Source: Gemmatimonas groenlandica
GTDB taxonomy: Bacteria > Gemmatimonadota > Gemmatimonadetes > Gemmatimonadales > Gemmatimonadaceae
Assembly (NCBI RefSeq): GCF_013004105.1
Contig: NZ_CP053085.1
Span: 62,001-126,000 of the forward strand
DNA: 64,000 nt
Direction: 5' to 3'
The notes below the pieces were generated by a model. The model ran no database searches. It was not told where the DNA came from and was given only the letters and a program-made list of their open reading frames with translations. Positions 17,949 through 28,300 of the stretch are shown in pieces. The position numbers and the translations under genes are program-made. The stretch's first letter is position 1; each line of letters starts with the position of its first letter.

Positions 17949-20900
17949 TTAAATGCGTCGCGCCTCGGATCCGGTGAGCGGACCTCTGGCATAGCGCACC
18001 TGAAGCGAGACGGCCGTGCCGGCTTCCGGTCGACTGCGCAGCGAGAGTTGCCCACCCATCCTGCTCGCGCGCTCACGCATACCGAGCACGCCCCAGTGCC
18101 CCGATGGTTGTTGCAACGCGCCCAGGTCTCCGCCGATTCCATTATCACGTATGGTCACGTGCAAACCCCGCCATTGGTAGTCGAATTCCATGACCACCTC
18201 GGAGGCCGCTGCGTGCTTCCGGACATTTGTGAGTGCCTCTTCAACGATACGGAGCGATTCCGCATGCGTAACCGGAGAGAGTCGACGCGTTCGGCCGCGT
18301 AGGACCACACGGAACTCCGTCCCGCTATTCGCCAGGATTCGTTCCGCAGCACCATTGCATGCCTTGACAAAGTCTTCCTGTACAACTGAAGGATGGCGAA
18401 TGTCAAAGACGCTGTCGCGGGCCTGCGCGAGGGTCTGGTCGATTAAAGACAGGATGCGATCGAGCAGCGGCTGCTGAGCGCCGGACAGTGCCAATCGTGT
18501 CGACGCAGCTTGCAACTGCAATGCAATGCCACTGAACCCCTGAAGCAGCGAGTCGTGAATCTCACGTGCCATGCGTGAGCGCTCCTCGCGGATTGCGACG
18601 GAGCGCGTATAGAGCACCGAGCGGTGAGCCCCGAATAACGCGATGGCGAGCGCAACGCCTGCCGCGACGAGGAACCATGGTCGCCGATAAAGCGGCGCGA
18701 GCACCTCGAAGTCCGCAACTGCTTCCGCGGTGCTCCATCCGCCGTTGCTCGCGCGTCCAGTCACACGAAATCGATAGTTCCCCGCCGCAAGACGGGTATA
18801 TGACGCAACGCGCTGCGCGCCTGCATCAACCCACGTCGTATCGTATCCATCGAGGCGGAAGCGAAAAAGCACGCCCGGTCCATTCGAGAGGTCTACCCCA
18901 GTATATCGCAGCTCAAGTCGGCGCGCGGCCGGATCGAGCGTGAACGCTCCTGACGGCACTGTAGAGCCGTCCACGAGAATCTGTTCGATGTGCATGAGTG
19001 GCAGCCCGCGCGTTTGGCCATCTCCCGCCACACGCATGGGGTCGACGCGGACGATACCGTGCCCGGTCGCGAACCAGATCGTGCCGGCAGCGTCCTTGAA
19101 GGACGCCGGGTGAGGCCATGCCGTCGGATCTCCGCCGGCGAGGCCCTCGCGCAGAGGATAGCTAATGGCGCTACCCAGTGTGGTCGTCCGGCCGTCGGCG
19201 GCGGCAACGAGTTCGCTCAGGCGGATACGCGTCAAGCCACCCAGCTGCCCGAGCCAAACGTTCCCGACCGAATCCAGCTCCGCGGCTCCGATCCAGTTCT
19301 CAGGCAGTCCGTGAGCGGTAGTGAGCAGCGCGGGCCGCCCACCACTCACTCGCGTGAGTCCGTCTGCGGAGCCTGCCCAGAGGGTGCCAACAGGAGCCTC
19401 GAACAGCACGACCGTCCGCCGAGCGCCGTTCGCGGGGATCGCCACTTCGCTGAACCCGACCTCGTCGACCTTGCCTCGCACGATCCCGCTCTGCGTTGCC
19501 ACCCACAGCGTTCCGGCGACGTCACGCACGATTCGATGGATAGCGTCGTCCAAGAGCCCGTCGCTAACGGTGACCGGACGCACTTGCCCGTTGCGCCACC
19601 TGTACAGGCCATGCCAAGTGCCGATCCACAACGTGCCGTCCGGGTCCTCGAGTATATCGGTGACGGGGGGGAGGCCCGCCATGATCGGAGGACCTACATT
19701 CGTGCGGTCTCTCTCGAAGCGCGTGACGGAGCCACCGAGATGGCCTGCCCACACGCTGCCGTCGCGTGCCCGAGCGAGTGCAGTGACCCGATCGGATCTA
19801 CGTACGGATTCCGCTTGTGCGAAGCGTGCCGCGTTGGCGTCAACGGTGCCACGAAAAAGGCCCCCGGTCGGCGGTGCAAGCCACGTGCGGCCGGTACCGT
19901 CGAGTAGGATGCCGCCTGGGAGCTCGGTCGGGAGACCGGATCGTGCTGTAATGATGCTGAATGGGATTGGCCGAAGGCGATTGAGACCATCACGCGTGGC
20001 GACCCAAACATTGTGGTCGTGATCGATCATAATGTCGATCACTCGATCGTCGGATAGGCCCTCCTCGCGTGACACGTGTTCGAAGGAGCGACCGTCGAAC
20101 CGATACAGTCCCGCGCCTTCCGTGCCGACCCACAGCGAGCCGTCCGCACCGACAGCGAAGCACGATACCGCTCCCATCGCTGGTTGTCGCGGTAAGGGAA
20201 AGCGCCGAATGTGTCCTTGGCGCCACTGCACGACCTCGGTTGCGGTACCGAACCACACAGAGCTGTCACGTGTCGCCACTATGCGCGTGACTTCGTCAAT
20301 GCCCAGGTCGCTCAGAAAGGTTACAGCAGACATGGAGTCACCGCGTAGCCGGTGCACACCCTGCCGACCCGCGGCAATCCATATGTCACCGACCGCATCG
20401 ACGGTCATGCTGCTGCCGAGCGATCGGGCTGCCACACCGGGCACAGCGCGGAGTCCGTTGTCCAGATCCACGTGGAACAGACGCCCAAGTCGCGTGATGG
20501 CCCAGACACGACCCGATGAATCCATCACAGCCGCGTTCACCAAGTCGGTCGCGAACGACGGATCCGTCGCACGTGACGGGAGCATGCCGCCCCGGTACGC
20601 CATCAATCCGATGTCGGTTCCGACCCAGAGAACGTGCTCTGCGTCCTCAAGGAGCGGATAGGTCTGAAGCCGAGGACGACCACGAAGCGCTGGCGTGTTC
20701 GCACCATCGATCACGGTGAATCTGGCCCCGTCGAATCGCGTGAGCCCCGCCTGCGACGAGAGCCAGAGATAGCCGTCGCTCGTCTGCACCAGATTCGATG
20801 TAAACGCGAGGCGAACGCCGTCTTGCGCCCGCCAGACGTCTAACTGGTACTTTCCGAGTACCGGCGTCAGTCCCTGACCCGCAACTGGACTCGAGGAAAG

Positions 20901-21023
20901 GGTCAGCGACATCGCGAGGAGCGAGCGTAGTCCACGCCTCGCACCTCCGACATTGCCGATCAAGATAGCCGCATTGTGCCACCGATCCGAATTCACTTGC
21001 GGATATTGCCGCGCTATGATCAA
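17949..21023 (-). CDS. Propeller/Y_Y_Y sensor histidine kinase (divergent member)
   Basis: Membrane sensor kinase of 1024 residues: signal peptide ending near SSSPVAGQG, propeller repeats (about 55-680, many LWVGT and W-x-G-T motifs), Y_Y_Y domain (about 690-765, FRFRLDGYDTTW and YRFRVTG), membrane segment (about 772-795), HisKA_3 with phospho-acceptor His823 in REIHDSLLQGFSGIALQLQ, and HATPase with EALTNVRKHA and GHWGVLGMRERA. Its DHp motif follows the classic IHDSLLQGF form and differs from the ELHDTLL form of the two other kinases in the window. It is convergent with the response regulator at 17208, about 70 nt apart at their 3' ends, which suggests a functional pair. Signal unknown. Confidence 0.9.
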   Translation of the reverse strand: MIIARQYPQVNSDRWHNAAILIGNVGGARRGLRSLLAMSLTLSSSPVAGQGLTPVLGKYQLDVWRAQDGVRLAFTSNLVQTSDGYLWLSSQAGLTRFDGARFTVIDGANTPALRGRPRLQTYPLLEDAEHVLWVGTDIGLMAYRGGMLPSRATDPSFATDLVNAAVMDSSGRVWAITRLGRLFHVDLDNGLRAVPGVAARSLGSSMTVDAVGDIWIAAGRQGVHRLRGDSMSAVTFLSDLGIDEVTRIVATRDSSVWFGTATEVVQWRQGHIRRFPLPRQPAMGAVSCFAVGADGSLWVGTEGAGLYRFDGRSFEHVSREEGLSDDRVIDIMIDHDHNVWVATRDGLNRLRPIPFSIITARSGLPTELPGGILLDGTGRTWLAPPTGGLFRGTVDANAARFAQAESVRRSDRVTALARARDGSVWAGHLGGSVTRFERDRTNVGPPIMAGLPPVTDILEDPDGTLWIGTWHGLYRWRNGQVRPVTVSDGLLDDAIHRIVRDVAGTLWVATQSGIVRGKVDEVGFSEVAIPANGARRTVVLFEAPVGTLWAGSADGLTRVSGGRPALLTTAHGLPENWIGAAELDSVGNVWLGQLGGLTRIRLSELVAAADGRTTTLGSAISYPLREGLAGGDPTAWPHPASFKDAAGTIWFATGHGIVRVDPMRVAGDGQTRGLPLMHIEQILVDGSTVPSGAFTLDPAARRLELRYTGVDLSNGPGVLFRFRLDGYDTTWVDAGAQRVASYTRLAAGNYRFRVTGRASNGGWSTAEAVADFEVLAPLYRRPWFLVAAGVALAIALFGAHRSVLYTRSVAIREERSRMAREIHDSLLQGFSGIALQLQAASTRLALSGAQQPLLDRILSLIDQTLAQARDSVFDIRHPSVVQEDFVKACNGAAERILANSGTEFRVVLRGRTRRLSPVTHAESLRIVEEALTNVRKHAAASEVVMEFDYQWRGLHVTIRDNGIGGDLGALQQPSGHWGVLGMRERASRMGGQLSLRSRPEAGTAVSLQVRYARGPLTGSEARRI

Positions 21024-21895
21024 GAGCGCAAGCGCGCCATTCTTACGTGTGTGGTCGGACGCCAGATCATGAGTCCGAATCGACAGCAGTCCCGAGCCCG
21101 CGAGCTGGTCGAGTGATTCGCTCCGACCCGCCAGACGGAAGGCGCCTAGATAGGCCGGAAACGAAAGAACGCCGAGGGAACGGAGCTGTCACCGTCGCTT
21201 GCTCCAGACGAGTTCGGTTCGCTTTGCTCTTCAAAAAGAGCACAGATTCAACAGCTCATGAGATATTGCGAACGACTTTGGCCGAATTGCGAGAGATTGA
21301 CCGGTCGAATTCTGAGAGAGCATCCAACCGGGCAGGCGCGATGGGCTCTTGAGCCGCGGCAGTCGCCGCTCGCCGTTCGCCTGACTTCGGGGGCAACTGG
21401 TGTCACCGTCGGGTTGAGGCCGATGCTACGTGCCCCGCGTGTCGAAGGAGCGCGATCGCGGGAAATCCTCGGCATTCCCGGTGAGGAGTCGGGAGTGCTC
21501 GGCCGCACGACGGCGACCTCCTCGCGCACGAATTTGTGCGGCTGCAGTTGAATACTACCCCGACCGACGATGGCTGCCCCCGCGATTCCGAGGGAGTGCG
21601 ACGCGACGATGTTCGCCCGATAGGCTTCACCACCGATTGTGGGGGAGCGGGTTGGACGCCACGGCATGTGCGCGTGTACCCGACAGTGGTACGCGATGAT
21701 ATACCGTTTTGGTGACGCCAGGCCAGCGGAAAACGCTTACGGTCAAAAGACGTTTTCGAGCGAGGCGAGCGCCGGGCAGCCTATTCGCGCACGACGCGGG
21801 CACAAGCCGGTCGGGACGCGATGAATGCCCCTTGCTGACTGGCTACACGTCGAAGCGTATCAACTACCCCCATGCTCGCCGAGGGAGGCGACACA
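21024..21895. other. Long intergenic region without supported gene
   Basis: 872 bases between the divergent kinase (minus) and the DUF305 gene (plus). Open frames exist on both strands but none shows a recognisable domain, and no ribosome binding site supports them. A small hairpin (TGCTCTT at 21225-21231 with AAGAGCA at 21236-21242) is present without a T run. The region may hold regulatory sites or an unrecognised decayed gene. Confidence 0.4.
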
Positions 21896-23833
21896 ATGCA
21901 GATATTCACCGCCGGGCGCGCGTGCTGCTGCGCCATCGCACTGTACGCGCTCGTCCCTAACGCGAATGTCGGTGGGCAATCCCTCGACGCTGGGCTACGC
22001 ACCGTACCAATAGACTCCCCGACCAAAGAACGCCGCTGCATAGCGGCCGGGCCGCGCGTGTCTGACTCGCATGCGGCTAGAGCGATCACTCGGAAAGCGT
22101 TTGTAACGTCGCTGCAGCCGTGCATGGCCAGCATGCACAGCGGAATGCACACCGCACTGATGCGCGTCTCGAATAGCGAGGACAGTACGTTCGTCGAAGC
22201 GATGATCGCACACCATCGGGGCGCGATCGACATGGCGCGGCAGCTCCTCGTGTACAGTCGGGATTCCGCCCTCCGCGTGTTCGCGCTGGGCATCGTGGCC
22301 GAGCAGCAGGTCGAGGTCACGCAGCTCGAACACTGGTCGGCGGCGGGTGCTCGGGCGGCGCGCTCTTCGGCAGCGCTCGACAGGCGAGTCACCACCGAGC
22401 TGCCGATTCGCGCATCGTCCAGCGCCGCGCATCGCGCAGATTATCAACGCGACCGTGTGTACACCGCTGATCAGGTCTCGAACACCGTATCAGTGATCGA
22501 CCCGTCGACGAACCGACTGCTCGGGCAGCTGCGCTTGGGAAGCGAACGCCTATCGCCACTGCCCGCCGCCGGCTTCATGCTGAGTGCGCTGTACGGCGGT
22601 GAAATCAATGTGCACGGCCTTGGATTCTCGCCGGATCACCGATGGCTCTCGGTGGTGTCGACGGCTACCAATGCCGTGACCATTGTCGAGACAACGACGA
22701 ACCGCGTGAAGGGCACCGTCTATGTCGGTCGGAATCCGCACGAGGGATTCTTCAGCCCCGACGGGCGCGAATTGTGGGTGAGCGTACGAGGAGCGAACTA
22801 CGTGTCGGTCATCGACCCGGTCCGGATGCGTGAGGTACGCCGCGTCGTAACGGCGAAGGGGCCGAGCATGATCGTATTCCGACCCGACGGCCGAGTTGCG
22901 TTCGTGAACCACTCTTTCACGCCGGAGCTGGACGTTATAGACGTCCCGTCCGGGCGCGTGCTCGCGCGAGTGCCCGTGGTCAGTCCGTTTTCCCCGGACC
23001 TTGTGATTACGCAGGATGGTGCGCAAGTCTGGATGACGCACAAGGACGTCGGCAAGGTGACCGTGGTGAATGCGCGCACGTACGTCGTCGAGGGCGTGAT
23101 CGAGACGGGTCCGATCACGAATCATGTCACGATGGCGGGGCCAGGCGGTGGTACGCGCGTCGGTGGCGCGAGCGCTGGTGACTATGCCTACGTCACCGTG
23201 TGTACGGAGAACGTGGTCAAGGTGTACCGTCGCGACCGTACGCTGGTCACGTCGATTCCGGTCGGCGCGTGTCCGCACGGCATCTGGGCCTCCGGCGACG
23301 GGTCGCGCGTTTATGTCGGGCTTCAGCAGGGTGACGGTGTCGTCGTGATCGATACGCGGACGAATTCGGTCGTTGCGCAGATACCGATGGGGCAGTCGCC
23401 TCAGGCGCTCGTGTACGTCCCTGACGCCGTGCCGACTGGGGACGGTACGCAAAACCTCACTCAACCAGCAGTCGCACGACGGCCGGTCGAGATTTCACTC
23501 TCGGCGCCCGACGGACGTGCATCGTCATGGGGCCGTGTCTATATGCGCTCGCTGGGTCCGATCGATGGCATCGACGTGAGCGTTCGCGGATTGTCTCCGG
23601 CAACGACCTACACGTTGTATCTCATGGATGAGGACAGTGCCTACGTCTCTTCGAGCCTTCCACTCGCGACCGTCGTGACCGATGCCAACGGTGGCGCTGC
23701 GCTCGTGGAGGCGGTCACCGCGGCGCCGCTGCCGGAAATCTCCGAGACGTCGGGGCGACGACTGGTGCTCGTCGAAGGGGTCGCACCCAATGGACCTACC
23801 GCGTTGACTTCACGCGTGCCTCGTGGGCGCTGA
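21896..23833 (+). CDS. DUF305 domain fused to YVTN-type beta-propeller
   Basis: Exported protein of 645 residues. After an N-terminal signal (about 1-27) comes a DUF305 domain (about 60-155) with metal-ligand motifs MHSGMH (80-85) and EAMIAHHRGAIDMA (101-114); DUF305 proteins are ferritin-like helical bundles often found with copper or other metals. Residues about 165-520 are a YVTN/YncE-like propeller (DQVSNTVSVIDPSTN, RDRTLVTSIPVGACPHGIW, IDTRTNSVVAQIPMGQSPQ). The C terminus (about 530-645) is an Ig-like or barrel module. ATG 21896 is preferred to 21872 because GGGAGG lies about 8 nt upstream. A periplasmic metal-handling or sensing role is inference. Confidence 0.8.
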   Translation: MQIFTAGRACCCAIALYALVPNANVGGQSLDAGLRTVPIDSPTKERRCIAAGPRVSDSHAARAITRKAFVTSLQPCMASMHSGMHTALMRVSNSEDSTFVEAMIAHHRGAIDMARQLLVYSRDSALRVFALGIVAEQQVEVTQLEHWSAAGARAARSSAALDRRVTTELPIRASSSAAHRADYQRDRVYTADQVSNTVSVIDPSTNRLLGQLRLGSERLSPLPAAGFMLSALYGGEINVHGLGFSPDHRWLSVVSTATNAVTIVETTTNRVKGTVYVGRNPHEGFFSPDGRELWVSVRGANYVSVIDPVRMREVRRVVTAKGPSMIVFRPDGRVAFVNHSFTPELDVIDVPSGRVLARVPVVSPFSPDLVITQDGAQVWMTHKDVGKVTVVNARTYVVEGVIETGPITNHVTMAGPGGGTRVGGASAGDYAYVTVCTENVVKVYRRDRTLVTSIPVGACPHGIWASGDGSRVYVGLQQGDGVVVIDTRTNSVVAQIPMGQSPQALVYVPDAVPTGDGTQNLTQPAVARRPVEISLSAPDGRASSWGRVYMRSLGPIDGIDVSVRGLSPATTYTLYLMDEDSAYVSSSLPLATVVTDANGGAALVEAVTAAPLPEISETSGRRLVLVEGVAPNGPTALTSRVPRGR

Positions 23834-23932
23834 ACGACGGTAGCACACCATTCGTGCGGCAACGGTGCCGCGTGTGCAAAGCTCAAGACGGCAGGGGCGA
23901 GGAAACGAAAGCGGTGCGTTGCTCGCGTTGCG

Positions 23933-24307
23933 CTATGCCACCGCGTGAAGGCACAGCTCGTGAATGATCTGCAAGCCCGCAGCTTGCGAATCGGGTAGCG
24001 CGTATCGGTCCTGAAGCTCGGCTGGATCGACGTAGCTCAGCCACACGTTGGCGTCAGCATCGGTCCACGCGAGCGCACGCAAGGGCAGCTCGAGTCCGGC
24101 CAGCGGGGCCGCCGCGAGTACCGGCGTGCCACCGCGCGGGTGACCGAATACCAGTTGCGCCATAGGGGAGAGCGTGAGGCCGGCTGCGGTAGCGTCGTGC
24201 GAGAACTCGATGCGCGCGAACACAACCAGCTCGCGGGCCACCACGAGTGCGGAAAGCCGGTCCAGCAAATCGGGAACCGCGTACGGGCTCGGCAATGTCA
24301 CGATCAC
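23933..24307 (-). CDS. DUF302-domain protein
   Basis: Protein of 124 residues with the DUF302 pattern: LVVFARIEFSHDATAAGL, FGHPRGGTPVLAAAPLAGLELPLRALAW and VWLSYVDPAEL. DUF302 proteins are small soluble proteins of unknown function that often sit with stress or metal genes. GTG 24307 is preferred as start because GAGGA lies 6 nt upstream and it places the first strand (VTLPSPYAVPDLL) at the N terminus as in the family; an upstream in-frame ATG at 24394 would add an unrelated tail and overlap the preceding gene. It follows the stress-type gene at 24378 by about 70 nt. Confidence 0.8.
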   Translation of the reverse strand: MIVTLPSPYAVPDLLDRLSALVVARELVVFARIEFSHDATAAGLTLSPMAQLVFGHPRGGTPVLAAAPLAGLELPLRALAWTDADANVWLSYVDPAELQDRYALPDSQAAGLQIIHELCLHAVA

Positions 24308-24377
24308 TGAAGTCCTCGAATTGTCAGGAAGGAGTTGGAAGATGCGGCCTAAACGGCGCGATGCACCGCGGCATGAC

Positions 24378-24968
24378 TCAGCTTCCCGGATCATTCAGCC
24401 GCGCGGCGGCGTGCATATCCAGCCGTTCAGCGCCGGTTTCCGCCAGGCTTGTGCGCGCGCGACGCACATCCGCACCGGGTCCGTGGGCGACGAGCAGGTG
24501 TCGATCGGCGTGTACCGCCGTCTCATACCGCATCGCCGAATGCTTCGGGATGCCGATTCCATGGAGCGCAACGCCAAGTGCAGTGAGACCGCCAGTGAAC
24601 GCCGGTCCCGCCGCGCCGTTCGCGAGCGCGCCGACGAGCGGCCCGAGGACGATGATGTGGCATAGGAGAGGCACGAACAGCAGTGCGGAGTCGAAGAGGA
24701 TGCCGTTGAGCGTCCCCCAAGACGCCCCCTGCTTTCCTCCAAACGTGACGTGATCTCCGGTGTTGTAGTAGCCGAGCACCTGCTCGTCGGTGTGGTCGCC
24801 ACGGCCGACCATCGAGAGACGTCGCATGTCAAACCCGTCTCGTGCAAGCGTCCGCACCGCACGCTCAGCGCTGCCTTGCGTTCCGTAGATTGCAACAACA
24901 GCATCGTGTGCAGCGATGCTGAATGCGGGTGTACTGGTTCCGCTTGCGGCCGCCGCCGTCTCCTGCAT
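24378..24968 (-). CDS. General-stress-type membrane protein (YflT/DUF1269-like)
   Basis: Protein of 196 residues. The N-terminal part (about 24-75) has an alpha/beta pattern VVAIYGTQGSAERAVRTLARDGFDMRRLSMVGRG in the style of heat-induced general-stress YflT-like proteins. Residues about 80-145 hold one or two hydrophobic helices (GILFDSALLFVPLLCHIIVLGPLVGAL) with GGLTALGVALHGIGIP, and the C-terminal ADRHLLVAHG returns to a soluble strand. Role unknown; relatives are usually stress-induced. The ATG follows GGGGAGG by 4 nt. It probably forms a two-gene unit with the DUF302 gene downstream. Confidence 0.75.
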   Translation of the reverse strand: MQETAAAASGTSTPAFSIAAHDAVVAIYGTQGSAERAVRTLARDGFDMRRLSMVGRGDHTDEQVLGYYNTGDHVTFGGKQGASWGTLNGILFDSALLFVPLLCHIIVLGPLVGALANGAAGPAFTGGLTALGVALHGIGIPKHSAMRYETAVHADRHLLVAHGPGADVRRARTSLAETGAERLDMHAAARLNDPGS

Positions 24969-25336
24969 GTGCCTCCCCGCTGCATTGCGTAGACCGTTAT
25001 GCGATCGCGATAGCGCCGTCGTGCCCCGTGCCCTGGGACGGAATCATGCGTTCGGGCGCATCGATATCGCGTCCGCTGAAGGGGCAGTCATTGCGTATGT
25101 CGTTCGGATGATTGCGCAGGCGAAGCCGATCTCGATGCCAGACGACATTCGCATGCGGCAGATGGCCAAGGCAAGCAGTCTCCGGTTGCCGCGGTAGCCC
25201 TGTAACGAATGTTCGGCTCTCGTTGTGTTGACGGTACGAAGTGCATCAACGCGGCGAATGGTTCACTCCGCTACTGGCGGCGCGGTCGGGAAGCGGAGTC
25301 TTGCACGATATCACCCAAACGTCGCACTCTTTAGCG
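24969..25336. other. Intergenic, divergent promoters
   Basis: 368 bases between the stress-type gene (minus) and sensor kinase (plus). No gene, repeat or clear promoter was recognised. The kinase might begin as far upstream as 25241 in this region. Confidence 0.4.
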
Positions 25337-28300
25337 ATGCGCAATCGTGTCGGTTGTCTGTGCGCTCGTGCGCTCCGGCGGGTGTTGGTGGTGGCAACGT
25401 GCGCCGCCGGCGCGCTCTCGCTACCACGGACCGCAGATGCGCAGGCGCCTCCGCTACGCCGCTACCATCATACGGTCTGGCCTTTTGGTGAAGCGCCGCT
25501 CAGCGCGACACCGTCGATCAGGCGTTCGCCCGATGGCTACCTCTGGGGGAGCGCACACAATGGGCTGGTGCGATTCGATGGTGTGCGTTTCATGGTGATC
25601 GACGGGACGCGCGAGCCGGCGCTACGCCTCACGGGGCGCGCTGGTCGCTCATTCACGCCCCGGCACGTCGATCGCGAACATCGCCTGTGGATCGTGCGGC
25701 CCGACGGCGGACTCGTCACCTATCGCAACGGTGTGTTTCGTGTTGCTTTCGATCCGGTTGTCGGCCACGCCCGTTACACCGACGTCTACGAGGACGGCGC
25801 CGGTGGAATTTGGGTCGAAGCGGATTCGGCCGGCCGTCAGTGGATCCGGCGCCTGCAAGGTGAGCACCTTGTGCCTGGAAGTTGGCCCGCAGGCGTGCCC
25901 GACTCCGGCGTGACCGTCACGCGGCCGGATACCGCTGACGGCCTGTGGGTCGGCACACGCACACAGGGGATCTGGCACATCACGCCGCGCGGGATCCGGC
26001 ACTTCGACCCGCCGCCGGCATCGTCGGGACTTGCAAAACCAGAACGCTCGGTCTACCCGGAGCTTCAGGCCGCCGATGGCACGCTGTGGGTTTCCGCGGC
26101 CGCAGGCCGTGGTGGGCTGCAGCACCTGCGGGCGGGCGTGTGGACGCCAGTGCATCTCGACGACGATCCGCGCGCGCTGTCCATCGGCATGGTGACGCAG
26201 TCCCCCGACGGCACCGTGTACATCGCGAGTCGCTCGGCCGGCGTCCTCGTCTGGCGTGATGGCCACCTCGAGCGCCGGCCGCCGGGGGATGGTGCAGCCG
26301 GCATGGTAGTGCAGGATATCGTCGCCGACGCCGATGGAACGATCTGGGCCACAACGGACCTCGGGCTCGAACGATTCCGTCGTGCCGCGTTCATGACGCT
26401 CGGTCGGCGCGACGGTGTGCCTTTCGATGCGCCGTACGAAATGGCCGGCGACGCGACTGGCAGCATCTGGGTCCGCGATCGTTCCGACAACGTCTACCGT
26501 CTCCATGAGTCTGGAGCGCGCGCGGCGCCGGATTCACTGACGGGTCAGCGGATGCCGTTGCCGCCTGCTTTGCGATTCCAGCTACTCGCAGCGTCGCGAG
26601 GTAGCGTCTGGCTTGGGCTGACGGGAGGAGGCCTCGCGAGGGTGGACGGGAGCGGAACCACCCGTGTTTTTCGTGGTACCGATCTTCCCCCAAAGCGCAT
26701 CTGGGCCGGCGTCGAGGATGCCGACGGAGCGCTCTGGTTGAGTACCGCCCCGCGCGGCTTGGGCGTGCTGCGCAACGGACGGTACGCTCCCGTTCTGCTG
26801 CCCGGTCTCGGCGACAATGCGAAGGCGATCTTCGTCGCGGCAGATTCCCAACGCCGCGTGATTGCCGCCGATGAGCAGATGCCCGTCGCCTATGCTGTCT
26901 CGTCGTCGCGCGCACCGATGCGTCTCGATTCGCTTACGCCGCTCAGAAAGCCACTCGAAGCGGTGGCTATCGAGGCAAGTGACACGCTCTGGGGCGTCGT
27001 GTTGCCGAAGGGAGGCGGACCGGATGCGCCACCGACGCTGGTCCGGCTGGCAGGCGGCAGGGCGGTGGAGGTCCCGCTCCCTGGTCCGGTGCCCGGTCTC
27101 ACCGGCTTCAACGTGATACTCTCGGTAGCGCACGACGCACTGTGGTTTGCCAGTGGTGGCGGCGTCGGGCGCTTTCCGCTCCCGGCGCTGCACGCGGCAG
27201 CCAACCGCGGGCTCGTCGCGCCAGCACCGCAGACGTTCGGGCCGCCGGATGGCCTCGTGTCACCACATCTCACGCTGTACGGTGTCGCGCGTATGTTCCG
27301 CGCGACGGACGGGCGGCTCTGGCTTGCCACACCTGGCGGGCTTTCCGTGGTCGACCCAGCGGCCGTGCCGGTCAACGACACGCCACCGCCCGTGCATGTG
27401 GAGGAGGTCGTCGTCGGCGCACATGAACTGGCGGCGAGCGAGTTGTGGCGCATCGCACCCAACCCCGACCGCATCGAGATCCACTACACGGCAGCAAGCC
27501 CGCGCATGCCCGAACGAGTGCGCGTGCAGTACCGCCTAGACGGCGTGGACCGAGACTGGGTAGATGGTAGCGTGCCACGCACGGCGACGTATACACAGCT
27601 TCGGCCCGGCGCGTACCGTTTCCGCGTGCGTGCGTGGAATGAGGATGGCGTGCCGAGCACAGGAGAGGCTGTGCTCGCTTTCACCGTGCTGCCCGCCTGG
27701 TACCAGACGCGCTGGGCGCTTGCACTCGCCGTACTCGCCGCGGGTGCTGTCGGCGCGGCGGGCATGGGTGCTGTAGCCCGAACGCGGCGGCGCCGCGCGG
27801 AGGCGGAGTTGCGCGGCAGGCTCGCCGAGCGCGTTCGCCTGGCGCGCGAGCTGCACGATACGCTGCTCAGTGGCATGACGGGCATCTCGATGCGTCTCGA
27901 CGCCGCGGCCATCCGAGCCAGCGGTCCGCTCGGCCTGGACGCCTCCGTGCTCGGGGAGATGCGGACTTTGGCGCGGAACACGCTGGTCGAAGCCCGCGAT
28001 GCCGTGACGGCGATGCGGAACTCTGCAGACGATCTGGTGCCACTCTGGGACCAACTCGCCGACGCCGCGCGGCGCACGTTTGCCGACACCGAGGTCGACG
28101 TGCGCCTTGAGCGCGAAGGCACGACGCGCGCCTATCCGCGCGACGTCGAGGCGGAGGTCGTACGAATCGCGACCGAGGCGCTGGTCAACGCGCGCAAGCA
28201 CTCGGCGTGCCGCAGCGTGAAGGTGCGGTGGGTGGATGACCGTCGCGGCCTGCGTGTCAGCGTGACGGATGACGGCTCTGGGTTCGACCAGCGAGACGCT

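Noticed and set aside
21225-21242. Hairpin TGCTCTT/AAGAGCA as a terminator
   Set aside because: Short stem without a T run and not placed just after any gene's stop codon.
21248-21667. Minus-strand open frame of 139 codons in the 21.0-21.9 kb gap
   Set aside because: Some stretches look protein-like, but no domain, start signal or homologue could be named, and a frame on the other strand is equally open.
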